Assembly: GCA_963783965.1 (NCBI GenBank)
Contig: CAWAPQ010000014.1
Span: 186,001 to 250,000, forward strand
Source: Bog-473 sp963783965
GTDB lineage: Bacteria > Actinomycetota > Acidimicrobiia > Acidimicrobiales > RAAP-2
Reading direction: 5' to 3'
DNA length: 64,000 bases
Each line of letters opens with the position of its first letter. Within the stretch, counting starts at the first letter, position 1. The notes under the pieces were generated by a model. The model ran no database searches. It had not been told where the DNA came from and was given only the letters and a program-made list of their open reading frames with translations. Made by a program: the position numbers and the translations under genes. Positions 16,704-25,538 of the stretch are shown here, piece after piece.

Positions 16704-16871
16704 CCGCCGCGCGCCGGTGGCGCAGCATTTCCCTGTGCCACGCACGAAATCTGCGGGTTGACGTCGCTTTGGGCCTTCCACCAGCGGGGTGCAACGACCA
16801 CAATGGGTTGAGAACGCCGGGCTGTGGGTGGGCGACGGGCCTGGCCGGAGCACGGTCCCAGGGAGGGCAGC

Positions 16872-19800
16872 GTGGGACGTCGCGATGCCGGAGTGCAGTG
16901 CACGGGACGCCGCTCCCGCCGCCAGGTGGCACGGCGCCTTGGTGCCGTCGCCGCCGGCCTCGTCGTGGTGGCGGGGACGACGACAGTCTTCAATGCGTCC
17001 TCGTTCGTGCTGGGGAGTGCCCCACCTACGGAGGCGTTGAGCTGTAACGACAGCTGGACCGGCACCAGTCCGTCGGGCGACTGGGACTCGGCCGCCAACT
17101 GGAGCACGGGGGTGCCGAACGGCACCGGCGTCGACGTGTGCATCAGCGGGAACGCGAACGTGACGCTCTCCGACGCCACGCACTCGGTCGGTGAGCTGAC
17201 CGTGTCGGCCGGCAGCAGTCTCACCATCGGCACCGCCGCGACGATCGGAGACGCGACGCCCGCAGGCACATCGACGAACGGCGGCACGCCCGTGACCGCC
17301 GGTCCCTCAGAAGCCGGGTCGGCGGCGCCGAGCTTGACCATCGTGTCCGGGCTGCAGAACGACGGCGCGGTGAACATCGCCGCCACGGGCGCGTCGGACC
17401 ATCCGGGTCTGACCCTCGACGGCCCGATCACCAACACGGGCACCCTCACGGTCGATGGCACGGTCGACGTCGGCAACAGCGCAACCGCGCTGCGCAACGA
17501 CGGGACCATCGGCGTCGCAGCGGGCGGGCTCATCAACGTGGACGGGGCCTCCACGGTCACCAACGAGCCGGACGGGCTGCTGGCGTTCGGCATCAATGGG
17601 CCGCCCGACGCAACCAGTTCCTATGGGCGGATCACCAACGGCACCCTGGTACTCGGCGGGACGGTGGACCCGGTGCTCGAGAACGGCGTGACACCGCCGA
17701 CCGGTGCCGAGTATTTCGTCCGCACGGGACCATCGACCGGCACGTTCGCCACGGTGCTGGACGGCGCCACGGCGGACTACTCCCACGCCGACGAGGTCGG
17801 ATTGGTCGGCGGGGCTCCCGCCACCGCCACCGTGACCGGCGTCACGAGTTCGATCCCTGCCGGCCTCCTTCTCGGAGAGCCGGTGCAACTCACGGCGGTC
17901 GTGACCCCGGCTGCGGGCACGGGGCCCACCGGGTCGGTCTCGTTCTCCGCCGGCGGCATCCTGCTCGGCTCCGCGGTCGTGGGGACCAGCGCAACCGGCT
18001 CGACCAGTGCCACGCTTGGCGTGTCGAGCCTGCCTGTCGGGGCCGACTCCATCACGGCGACCTACAGCGGTGACGTCCTGTTCGCCGGGAGCACCTCGCC
18101 CGTCATGACCCAGGCGGTCAATCCGGATCCGACCTCCCTGACGATCACGCCGTCCGTGGCCAGCCCGGTGGCGGGCCAGCCGGTGACGGACACGGCCACC
18201 GTGACGCCCTCGCCGCGCAGCGCCGGGACACCGACGGGCAGCGTCTCGTTCACCGACGACGACAACCCGGTGGACGGCTGCCAGTCCCTGCCCCTGCCGG
18301 CCGTCGCACCACTGCGCGTCCAGTGCACCGAGTCCTTCGGTTCCGGTGCCACGCACGCCATTGTCGCCACCTACAGCGGTGACCCCGATGATGCCGGCAG
18401 CACCGCCTCTCTGCAGCAGACAGTCGGGCAGACCCCGACCCAGACGAGCGTCACGACATCGACGCCCGGCATCACCTACGGACAGACCGCCCTCATTGTC
18501 GCCACCGTCACTCCGGCTGGGGGTGCAGCGGTGAGTCCCGGTGGCACGGTCACGTTCTCGGACTGGTCAGCTCCTCTGGCCACGGTGAACGTCTCCACCG
18601 CGGGTGGCGTGGCCTCCGCCAGCCTCGACACCTCCGACCTGGTCGAGGGCCCTCACCAACTCACGGCCACGTACAGCGGCGACCCGACCTTCGCCACGAG
18701 CACCACAACGGGGCCCGTCACCGTCGACGTGGCCGAGGCCGCGACGACCGTCACGGTGGCCAGCGCATCGGCGCAGTCTGTGGTCGGCCAGACCGTCGTC
18801 TTCACCGCCTCCATCGCCTCGTCCGTCCCCGGGGCAACCGGAACGATCCAGTTCGATGACAACGGAACCCTGATCGGCAGCGGAGCCGTCTCGGGCGGTC
18901 AGGCGACCTTCCAGACGTCGTCGCTCGCGCTCGGCGCGCACCCGATCACCGCGATTTACGAGGGGGACGACAACTTCGTCGGGGGATCTTCGTCGAACAC
19001 GGTCATGCAGACCGTCGTCCCGGCGAGCACATCGACCGTCGTGACCAGTGCTCACGACCCCGGCCTGGTCGGACAGACCATCGTCTACAGCGCGACGGTC
19101 GCGGTCGGTTCGCCCGGCTCCGGCACGCCGACGGGCACCGTGTCGTTCGGTGACGCAGGGAGCCCAATACCCACCTGCCAGGGCCTCGTGCTCCCTGCCG
19201 ACGCGACGCCGGTGGTCACGTGTGCACAGGCGTACGACTCGACCGCCACCCAGACCGTCACGGCGAGCTACAGCGGCGATGCGAACTTCACCACTTCGGC
19301 GGGCGCCGTGACGGAGCGCGTCGCGCCGGTGTCCACCACCACTGCGCTCGTGTCCTCACCGTCGGCGTCGACCTCCGGTCAGGCCGTCACGCTCACGGCG
19401 ACTGTGACCCCCACGTCGGGGGCGGCGAACCCCGACGGAACCGTCTCGTTCACCCTCAACGGCGTGCCGCTCGGAGACTCCGTGCTGTCGACCACCGACG
19501 GTGTCAGCTCCGCCAGCATGCTCCTCACCACATTGCCCATCGGCTCCGACTCGGTGTCGGCGTCCTACGAGGGCGACCCGTCATTCCTGGCCAGTGCGTC
19601 AACTGCCGCCGCACCAGTCACCGTCTCCAGAGCGCCGACCACGCTCGGTCTCCTGGGCTCGACCGATCCCTCGACCGGCGGGCCACCGATGACCCTCACC
19701 GCGACGGTCTTCCCGGCGACGGGCTCGGGCGAGTCCGGCACGGTCACGTTCTTCGACGACGGCACCCCGATCGGCACGGGCACCGTCTCGAACGGGCAGG

Positions 19801-19916
19801 CCACGCTCACCCTGCCCACCCTGCCGGCGGGTGACGATGCGATCACGGCCGACTACTCCGGGGATGCCGACTTCATCGCCAGCTCCACGCCGACCCCGCT
19901 CCTCCCGGCCCAGTGA
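16872..19916 (+). CDS. Secreted protein with seven Ig-like repeats
   Basis: 1014 aa from GTG 16872, chosen for the GGGAGGG ribosome binding site; the frame is open 16 codons further. A signal/anchor segment spans roughly residues 19-45. Residues ~60-320 form a Cys-containing beta-helix-like start (SWTGTSPSGDWDSAANWSTG). From about residue 325 to the end run seven ~95-residue bacterial Ig-like domains, each ending in a variant of ATYSGDxxFAxS. No sorting signal, catalytic motif or transmembrane tail is seen at the C-terminus. Likely surface adhesin or wall stalk. Low Lys and high Thr/Ser/Val fit an exported protein. Confidence 0.85.
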   Translation: MGRRDAGVQCTGRRSRRQVARRLGAVAAGLVVVAGTTTVFNASSFVLGSAPPTEALSCNDSWTGTSPSGDWDSAANWSTGVPNGTGVDVCISGNANVTLSDATHSVGELTVSAGSSLTIGTAATIGDATPAGTSTNGGTPVTAGPSEAGSAAPSLTIVSGLQNDGAVNIAATGASDHPGLTLDGPITNTGTLTVDGTVDVGNSATALRNDGTIGVAAGGLINVDGASTVTNEPDGLLAFGINGPPDATSSYGRITNGTLVLGGTVDPVLENGVTPPTGAEYFVRTGPSTGTFATVLDGATADYSHADEVGLVGGAPATATVTGVTSSIPAGLLLGEPVQLTAVVTPAAGTGPTGSVSFSAGGILLGSAVVGTSATGSTSATLGVSSLPVGADSITATYSGDVLFAGSTSPVMTQAVNPDPTSLTITPSVASPVAGQPVTDTATVTPSPRSAGTPTGSVSFTDDDNPVDGCQSLPLPAVAPLRVQCTESFGSGATHAIVATYSGDPDDAGSTASLQQTVGQTPTQTSVTTSTPGITYGQTALIVATVTPAGGAAVSPGGTVTFSDWSAPLATVNVSTAGGVASASLDTSDLVEGPHQLTATYSGDPTFATSTTTGPVTVDVAEAATTVTVASASAQSVVGQTVVFTASIASSVPGATGTIQFDDNGTLIGSGAVSGGQATFQTSSLALGAHPITAIYEGDDNFVGGSSSNTVMQTVVPASTSTVVTSAHDPGLVGQTIVYSATVAVGSPGSGTPTGTVSFGDAGSPIPTCQGLVLPADATPVVTCAQAYDSTATQTVTASYSGDANFTTSAGAVTERVAPVSTTTALVSSPSASTSGQAVTLTATVTPTSGAANPDGTVSFTLNGVPLGDSVLSTTDGVSSASMLLTTLPIGSDSVSASYEGDPSFLASASTAAAPVTVSRAPTTLGLLGSTDPSTGGPPMTLTATVFPATGSGESGTVTFFDDGTPIGTGTVSNGQATLTLPTLPAGDDAITADYSGDADFIASSTPTPLLPAQ

Positions 19917-19937
19917 GGCCGGGCGGCCCGTGCGCCT

Positions 19938-19968
19938 GATCGGCCTCTGAGCAGGCCTCTCGCCGATC
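19938..19968 (+). terminator. Hairpin after the Ig-repeat gene
   Basis: GATCGGC (19938-19944) pairs with GCCGATC (19962-19968), with an inner GGCC/GGCC pairing. It starts 22 bp after the stop codon. There is no T-tract, so it is a weak terminator candidate or a structured 3' end. Confidence 0.4.
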
Positions 19969-20013
19969 CCACGACGGTCGCGCCCACGAAACTCGTCACC
20001 CTGAGAAATAAAG

Positions 20014-20034
20014 CAAGGAAATCCTTGTTATATT
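20014..20034 (+). promoter_or_regulatory. Dyad and possible -10 upstream of SDR-queA-sufR-like operon
   Basis: The inverted repeat CAAGGA-AA-TCCTTG (20014-20027) is followed by TATATT (20029-20034), 42 bp before the SDR start. The AT-rich island stands out from the GC-rich surroundings. The dyad sits where a -35/-10 spacer would be, the usual place for a repressor operator. No good -35 hexamer was found. Confidence 0.5.
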
Positions 20035-20076
20035 GACGCGACAGAGCGGACCCGCCGCTCGGAAGGGTGGGCAGCC

Positions 20077-20793
20077 ATGAGCGTGGCGATCGTGACAGGA
20101 GCATCCCGGGGACTCGGGGAGGCGCTGGCGACTGGGCTGGCCCGGGCCGGGTGGTCGCTGGTGGTGGACGGGCGTGACACGGTCACGCTGGACGCCGCAG
20201 TCGAGCGCATCCGTGCCGTGGCGACCCCCGGCGCTCGGGTCGTTGCGGTCGTCGGGGACATCACCGACGAGGAACACCGCCACGGCATGACCGCCGCGGC
20301 CTTCGAGTTGGGTGGCCTCGACCTCGTGGTCAACAACGCCGGGACGCTCGGGACCTCGCCGCTCCCCTCCTTGGCCGACTATCCGCTCGGCGATCTGCGC
20401 ATCGCCTTCGAGGTCAACGTGGTCGCGCCGTTGGGCCTGCTGCAGGACACGCTGCCGCTGCTCCTCGACTCGCCCCACCCGCGCGTGATCAACGTGACGT
20501 CCGATGCCGCAGTGGAGGCCTACGAGGGCTGGGGTGGCTACGGCGCGGGCAAGGCGGCGCTCGAGCACCTCGGCGCCGTGCTCGCGGCGGAGTTCCCCGC
20601 CTTGACGGTGTGGTCGGTCGATCCGGGTGACTTGCGGACCGCCATGCACCAGGCCGCGTTCCCCGGTGAGGACATCTCCGACCGTCCCGAGCCGAGCACA
20701 GTGGTGCCGGCATTCCTGGGGCTCATCGACGGTGACCGGCCGAGCGGACGTTTCCGTGCCGCCGAGCTCCACTCGACGGGAGCGGTGGCATGA
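20077..20793 (+). CDS. Short-chain dehydrogenase/reductase
   Basis: 238 aa classical SDR. Nucleotide-binding TGASRGLGEALA (residues 7-18), NNAGTLG (~86-92), catalytic Ser142, Tyr155 and Lys159 in YGAGK. NAD(P)-dependent oxidation or reduction of an unknown alcohol/carbonyl. Its stop overlaps the queA-like start by 4 bp (ATGA), and the queA-like stop overlaps the regulator, so the three form one operon. The link to tRNA modification is unexplained; the SDR might be a housekeeping passenger. A dyad-containing promoter candidate lies 42 bp upstream. Confidence 0.85.
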   Translation: MSVAIVTGASRGLGEALATGLARAGWSLVVDGRDTVTLDAAVERIRAVATPGARVVAVVGDITDEEHRHGMTAAAFELGGLDLVVNNAGTLGTSPLPSLADYPLGDLRIAFEVNVVAPLGLLQDTLPLLLDSPHPRVINVTSDAAVEAYEGWGGYGAGKAALEHLGAVLAAEFPALTVWSVDPGDLRTAMHQAAFPGEDISDRPEPSTVVPAFLGLIDGDRPSGRFRAAELHSTGAVA

Positions 20794-21884
20794 GTGCGGT
20801 GACGGCACCGGGCCTGGAGCATCTGACCCCGCGCCGACTGCCCGAACTGCAGCCACTTTCGTTCTCCCTACCGCCGGCGCTGGAGGCGCCGTCGCCGCCC
20901 GAGTACCGCGGCATGACCCGCGACGCCGTCCGGATGCTCGTGGCCACCAAGTCCGACGGTGCCCTGGTGCACTCGACCTTCTCCGAGCTCCCCCGCTTCC
21001 TCGACGAGGGCGACCTGGTGGTGATCAACACATCGGGGACCCTCGCCGCCGAAATCGACGGCACCGCGGCGGACGGGTCGGCGGTCAAGGTGCACCTCTC
21101 GACCAAGCTCCCCGCCGGTCTGTGGACCATAGAGGTCCGACGCGACGGGCAGGTACATCTCGGAGCCAGGGCGGGCGAGCACATCGAGCTGCCCGACGGG
21201 GGCCGCGCCTCCCTCCTGGCGCCCTACTCGCCCGGTCCGGGGGGCCTCGGCGTCCGGCTCTGGATCTCCAGCGTCGAGACGCCCGGACGCCTGCACAGCT
21301 ACCTGGCCCGGCACGGCCGCCCCATTCGCTACGGCTACGTGCAGGGGAGCTATCCGATCGGCGCCTACCAGAACGTCTACGCCACCGATCCGGGTTCCGC
21401 CGAGATGCCGAGCGCCGGTCGACCATTCACGCCGGAGCTGCTCACGCGACTGGTGTCCAAGGGCGTCGGTGTCGCGCCGCTGCTGCTGCACACGGGGGTC
21501 GCTTCCCTCGAGGCGAGCGAGCCGCCGTACGCCGAGTACTTCAGGGTCTCGCTGCCGACGGCCCATCGCATCAACGACGCCCGGCGTTCCGGAGGGCGTG
21601 TGATCGCCGTCGGGACGACCGTGGTGCGTGCGCTCGAGTCGGTGGTCGACGACCATGGTCACGTGCATCCGAGCGAAGGCTGGACCGAGACGGTCGTGTC
21701 GCCCGAGCACCCGGTGCGCTCCGTCGACGGTTTCCTGACCGGCTGGCACGAGCCCGAGGCCTCCCACCTCGCCATGCTCGAGGCCATTGCCGGACGATCC
21801 CTGCTCGAGGCCTCCTACGCCGCCGCCCTCGAAGAGCGCTACCTCTGGCACGAGTTCGGCGACGTGCACCTCATCCTGCCGTGA
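20790..21884 (+). CDS. queA: QueA-like S-adenosylmethionine:tRNA ribosyltransferase-isomerase
   Basis: 364 aa, normal length. QueA transfers the ribosyl part of SAM onto preQ1-tRNA to make epoxyqueuosine. Recognisable segments: an N-terminal DAVRMLVATKSDGALVHSTF, EGDLVVINTSGTLAAEI, RYGYVQGSYPIGAYQNVYA, GVGVAPLLLHTGVAS, ARRSGGRVIAVGTTVVRALE and the C-terminal YLWHEFGDVHLIL. No tgt, queC, queD or queG is in the window. Actinobacterial QueA-like proteins of this type are often found without a clear queuosine pathway, so the substrate may differ. Second gene of a three-gene operon. Confidence 0.85.
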   Translation: MSAVTAPGLEHLTPRRLPELQPLSFSLPPALEAPSPPEYRGMTRDAVRMLVATKSDGALVHSTFSELPRFLDEGDLVVINTSGTLAAEIDGTAADGSAVKVHLSTKLPAGLWTIEVRRDGQVHLGARAGEHIELPDGGRASLLAPYSPGPGGLGVRLWISSVETPGRLHSYLARHGRPIRYGYVQGSYPIGAYQNVYATDPGSAEMPSAGRPFTPELLTRLVSKGVGVAPLLLHTGVASLEASEPPYAEYFRVSLPTAHRINDARRSGGRVIAVGTTVVRALESVVDDHGHVHPSEGWTETVVSPEHPVRSVDGFLTGWHEPEASHLAMLEAIAGRSLLEASYAAALEERYLWHEFGDVHLILP

Positions 21885-22585
21885 CCACCGAACCCGCCAT
21901 TGCCGCCGAGGTCATCGAGCCCGAGTCACCCCTGCAACAGCTGCCGACCACCCGGCGGGCCATCTTGAACCTGCTGAAGCGCCAGGGCCCCCTGGACGCG
22001 TCCGCCGTGGCCGGTGCCCTCTCCCTCACCCCGGCCGCCATCCGGCTGCAACTGAGCCACCTCGAAGAGGACGGGCTCCTGGCCCATCGCGACGAGGTCG
22101 CCGAGGGAGCGCGCCGAGGGCGGCCCCGCCATGTCTACGAGCTGACGTCGGCGGCCGAGGCGCTCTATCCGAAGCGCTACGGAGACCTCACGACAGAGCT
22201 CCTCGGGTATCTGGGCGGGCCGGGCGCCACCCAGGTCGACGAACTCTTCGAGCAGCGGCGCCAGCGGCGGGTCGCCGGTGCGCTGCCCCGGACGGCCCAC
22301 CTTCCCTTCGACGAGCAGGTGGCGGCGTTGACCGCCATCCTCGACGAGGACGGCTACCTGGCCGACGCGGAGCGACTCCCTGACGGCAGCTGGCGCATCA
22401 CCGAGCACAACTGCGCCATCCTCACGGTCGCGCACGGCTTCTCGCAGGCATGCTCGAGCGAACTCGCCTTCATCCGTGATGCCCTTCCGGGGGCGGACGT
22501 GAAGCGCGTGGCGCATCTCCTGGACGGGGCGCACGTGTGCGCCTACGTCGTCAGCCCGCCGACGTCGTCGAGTCCGCCGATCTGA
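21881..22585 (+). CDS. SufR-like Fe-S transcriptional regulator
   Basis: 234 aa from GTG 21881, overlapping the queA-like stop (GTGA). Residues ~20-90 form a winged helix (ILNLLKRQGPLDASAVAGAL, then RLQLSHLEEDGLL). The C-terminal half carries Cys178, Cys191 and Cys220. The first two have the C-x12-C spacing of SufR; the last fits the outer spacing of the SufR C-x12-C-x13-C-x14-C pattern, with the third Cys replaced by Ala205. Three-Cys versions are known in actinobacterial SufR. It may sense Fe-S status or oxidants and regulate its own operon. No suf genes are nearby. The 3' end overlaps the convergent ACT gene by 35 bp. Confidence 0.75.
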   Translation: MTTEPAIAAEVIEPESPLQQLPTTRRAILNLLKRQGPLDASAVAGALSLTPAAIRLQLSHLEEDGLLAHRDEVAEGARRGRPRHVYELTSAAEALYPKRYGDLTTELLGYLGGPGATQVDELFEQRRQRRVAGALPRTAHLPFDEQVAALTAILDEDGYLADAERLPDGSWRITEHNCAILTVAHGFSQACSSELAFIRDALPGADVKRVAHLLDGAHVCAYVVSPPTSSSPPI

Positions 22586-22811
22586 TCTCAAGGACGGACA
22601 CGCCGTCCACTTCGTGGATCTCGCTCTGCAGCAGTTCGACGAGATGCTGCCCACCGATCTCGACCACGAACTCGTCGACGGCGTGACCCTCGTCGCGCTC
22701 CAAGATGTTGATCGCCACGATGTCACCCCCGACGGCCCCGATCCTGCTGGCCACAAGGCCCAACGCACCGGGCCGGTCCGGCAGCGCGATCCGGACGACG
22801 TAGCCAGCCAT
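22551..22811 (-). CDS. Single ACT-domain protein
   Basis: 86 aa from ATG 22811. One ACT domain fills the protein: VVRIALPDRPGALGLVASRI, then GGDIVAINILERDEG and VDEFVVEIGG. ACT domains bind amino acids and regulate metabolic enzymes; stand-alone copies have unknown partners. No Shine-Dalgarno is present, but TAAGTT (22824-22819 on the minus strand) lies 7 nt before the start, so leaderless transcription is likely. It converges on the SufR-like gene with a 35-bp overlap. Confidence 0.8.
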   Translation of the reverse strand: MAGYVVRIALPDRPGALGLVASRIGAVGGDIVAINILERDEGHAVDEFVVEIGGQHLVELLQSEIHEVDGVSVLEIRSADSTTSAG

Positions 22812-22912
22812 GGCACACAACTTAGGCGCTCAATGTGAACTGCCTGTTTCAGATTGCTTACGAATCGACTCGGTCACACCCGGTGCGCTGGGCGTTTGCG
22901 CAGGACAATCGC

Positions 22913-23638
22913 TCAACTCGAGGCCACGCTCGCCCGGGTCGGGACGTATTCGTCGATGTACTCGCGCTCGGAGAGGCGGGCGATCTCGTGCATGAGCCGG
23001 TCGGTGAACGACCGGCACTCGGTGTGGTCGTGGTTGGCGAGCGGGTCGGCGGGGTTCTCCGGCGGGTCCATCTGCATCGGCGCCCCGAAGCGGATGATGA
23101 CAGTCTTGAAGGGCCGCATGAATTTCGCGTTCACCGGCTGCACCTCGACCGTCCCGATGACGCCCACCGGCACAACGGGGACGCCACACTCACGCGACAG
23201 CCTGGTGACGCCGGTGCGCCCCTTGTGCACGTAGGGGTCGAGCGTGCGGGTGCCCTCGGGGTACAGGCCGAGGATGTGACCTTGTCCGAGGACATCGTTG
23301 CGGGCTGTGTCCAGCGCGCGCTCGGACGCACTGCCCCCGGTGCGCCGGATCGGGATCTGCCCGGCGGCCCGGAAGAACCACGCGGTCTTCCAGGAGTCGA
23401 AGTACTCCGCCTTGGCGAGGAAGGTGACCTTGCGCCGGACGACCAGCGGGATGAAGAAGGAATCGCAGAACGACTGGTGGTTGGCCGCCAGCACGACCGG
23501 ACCATGCTTGGGGATGTTCTCCCGGCCCTCCACCTTCACGCGCCACAGAACGAAGAAGATCGGGGTCAGGATCGCCTTGAGCACCCAGTACGTCACATGC
23601 CAAAGGTACCCCCGCCGGGCGCCGCCCGCACCGGCCAC
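22913..23638 (-). CDS. 1-acyl-sn-glycerol-3-phosphate acyltransferase (PlsC-like)
   Basis: 241 aa from a GTG start. Membrane-associated lysophosphatidate acyltransferase fold: catalytic NHQSFCD box (His54, Asp59, H-x4-D), IPIRRTGGS, the glycerol-phosphate-binding YPEGTRT motif near residue 125, and GVPVVPVGVIG. A hydrophobic N-terminal segment (~14-33) anchors it. It makes phosphatidic acid or acylates another polyprenyl/glyco-lipid; several paralogs are usual in actinobacteria. Divergent from the SMP-30 gene. Confidence 0.88.
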   Translation of the reverse strand: MAGAGGARRGYLWHVTYWVLKAILTPIFFVLWRVKVEGRENIPKHGPVVLAANHQSFCDSFFIPLVVRRKVTFLAKAEYFDSWKTAWFFRAAGQIPIRRTGGSASERALDTARNDVLGQGHILGLYPEGTRTLDPYVHKGRTGVTRLSRECGVPVVPVGVIGTVEVQPVNAKFMRPFKTVIIRFGAPMQMDPPENPADPLANHDHTECRSFTDRLMHEIARLSEREYIDEYVPTRASVASS

Positions 23639-23691
23639 GGGCTGTGCTGAACTGCGGTGCCGGAGTCCCGAGGCTATGGAGGTGCGAGAGC

Positions 23692-24570
23692 ATGACGAGT
23701 GGAACCCTGACCTCCGAGCCGTTCGTCTCCGGCCTGTTCTTCGGCGAATGCCCCCGCTGGCATGACGGCCGCCTCTGGTACTCGGACTTCTTCGACAAGG
23801 CCATCCTGTCGGTCTCGCCCGAGGGCGAGCGCCGGGTGGAGCTGGACTTCGACGGCGAGCCGGCGGGCCTGGGCTGGCTCCCCGACGGCCGCCTCCTCTT
23901 CAACTCCCGCCTCGACCGCGTCATCTTCCGCCGCGAGGCCGACGGGACGGTCGTCGAGCACGGCGATCTGCGCCCCTGGGCCACGTGGCACGCCAACGAC
24001 ATGGTGGTCGCATCCAACGGGCAGGCCTACTCGGGCAACTTCGGCTTCGACCTCGACGGCCTCTACGACGGGACGGTGGACGCGAGCGCCATCGCCCCCG
24101 CGTCGCTGATCCGCGTCGACCCCGACGGCACCAGCCACGAAGCCGCTGACGCCCTCCGGTTCCCCAACGGCGCGGTCATCACCGACGACGGCGGCACGCT
24201 CATCATCGCCGAGAGCTTCGGCGGCCAGCTGAGCGCGTTCGACCGCGGCACCGACGGGGCGCTCAGCAATCGAAGGGTGTGGGCGACACTCGAGGGCATT
24301 GCCCCGGACGGCATCTGCCTCTGTGCCGACGGGTCCGTCTGGGTCGCCAACGCGCTGGCGGCCGAATGCGTGCGCGTCGCCGAAGGTGGTGAGGTCCTCG
24401 AGCGCGTGACGACGTCGAGGAATTGTTACGCGTGCATGCTGGGCGACGACGACCGCCGCACGCTCTACATGGTCACCGCGGTCGACAGCAATGCCGCCGT
24501 GGCGCGGGCGGCGCGTGACGGTGCGATCGAGAAGGTGCGCACGACGGTGCCCGGCGCCGGACTGCCGTGA
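23692..24570 (+). CDS. SMP-30/gluconolactonase family protein
   Basis: 292 aa from ATG 23692, set by the GGAGGTG ribosome binding site 7 nt upstream; the frame is open 16 codons earlier. Six-bladed propeller lactonase family: GLFFGECPRWHDGRLWYSDF carries the metal-binding Glu, with WHANDMVVASNGQAYSGNFG and RFPNGAVITDDGGTLIIAESFGG supplying further ligand residues. Hydrolyses a sugar or other lactone; the substrate is not known. Its stop overlaps the following GTG start, which suggests coupling to the SGNH hydrolase. Confidence 0.85.
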   Translation: MTSGTLTSEPFVSGLFFGECPRWHDGRLWYSDFFDKAILSVSPEGERRVELDFDGEPAGLGWLPDGRLLFNSRLDRVIFRREADGTVVEHGDLRPWATWHANDMVVASNGQAYSGNFGFDLDGLYDGTVDASAIAPASLIRVDPDGTSHEAADALRFPNGAVITDDGGTLIIAESFGGQLSAFDRGTDGALSNRRVWATLEGIAPDGICLCADGSVWVANALAAECVRVAEGGEVLERVTTSRNCYACMLGDDDRRTLYMVTAVDSNAAVARAARDGAIEKVRTTVPGAGLP

Positions 24571-25538
24571 ACCTCGTCGGGCGCCGCCCCCGCGGCTGCG
24601 ACAGCGCAGAGCGGTGCGCCCGGCGACGCCGGAGCGGTTCGACCGTGACGGCGTGGGCCGCCGCCCTGGTCGGGGCCGCCTCCGTGCTCATCGGTCTGTG
24701 GTCCGCCTCGCCGGCCGGAGCGACCACGACGACCGCTCCCCCGTACGTCCTGGCCCTGGGAGGCTCGGCCTCGGTCGGCTTCCAACCGACGTCGGCCCAT
24801 CCGCGCGGGCAGCGGACGGACGACGGGTATGCCGAGGACCTCGTGCCACTGGAACGGCACAGATGGCCGGGACTGGCAGTCGTCCACCTGGGCTGTCCGG
24901 GCGCCACGACGGCCACCATGCTGCTGGGCGGTGGCCATTGCCACTACACGGCGGGCGACCAGCTGCGGGCCGCGCAGGAGTTTCTACGGGCCCATCCCTC
25001 GACCGTGCTGGTCACGGTCGATCTCGGCTTCAACGACCTGCTCAGGTGCCTGCGGCACGAGGTCGTCCACGCTTCCTGCGTCGACGTGAAGCTCACCATG
25101 GTGCACGACCAGCTCGCGCGGATTCTGATGGGGATCAAGGCGGCGACCCCTGTCCGCACGCGCATCGTCGGCGTCGGGCACTACGACCCCTACCTGGGCG
25201 ACTATTTCAGGGGCTCGGGCGGGCAGGCCTTCGCGATGGCCAGCCTCGACGTCATGGAGCGGCTCGACGCCACCCTCCGGGCGGACTACGGCGCGGCCCG
25301 GGTGCCCATCGCCGACGTGGCCTCAGCCTTCGAGCTCTCGGACCGTCAGCACGTGCGGTGGTCCGGCCTGCCGACCGTGCCCACGGACGTGGCGCGTACG
25401 TGCGCCCTCACGTGGATGTGTAACCGCCCTCCGCTCGGCCACAACCTGCACCCCGACGACGCCGGCTACCGCGCGATCGCCTCGGCCATTGCGGCGGCCG
25501 TCGCCGGCTCCCCCGAGAGGGCGGGCGCCCGCGGCTGA
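24567..25538 (+). CDS. Secreted SGNH/GDSL-like hydrolase
   Basis: 323 aa from GTG 24567 (GTGA overlap with the SMP-30 gene). Signal peptide roughly residues 28-51 ending in SPAGA. Block I is LGGSASVG with nucleophile Ser67; block III is DLGFNDLL; block V is HNLHPDDAGYRAIA with the catalytic His. The Asp normally three residues before that His is replaced by His, so the triad may be altered. Ester or acetyl hydrolase acting outside the cell. The last 73 bp overlap the convergent acyltransferase gene. Confidence 0.7.
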   Translation: MNLVGRRPRGCDSAERCARRRRSGSTVTAWAAALVGAASVLIGLWSASPAGATTTTAPPYVLALGGSASVGFQPTSAHPRGQRTDDGYAEDLVPLERHRWPGLAVVHLGCPGATTATMLLGGGHCHYTAGDQLRAAQEFLRAHPSTVLVTVDLGFNDLLRCLRHEVVHASCVDVKLTMVHDQLARILMGIKAATPVRTRIVGVGHYDPYLGDYFRGSGGQAFAMASLDVMERLDATLRADYGAARVPIADVASAFELSDRQHVRWSGLPTVPTDVARTCALTWMCNRPPLGHNLHPDDAGYRAIASAIAAAVAGSPERAGARG

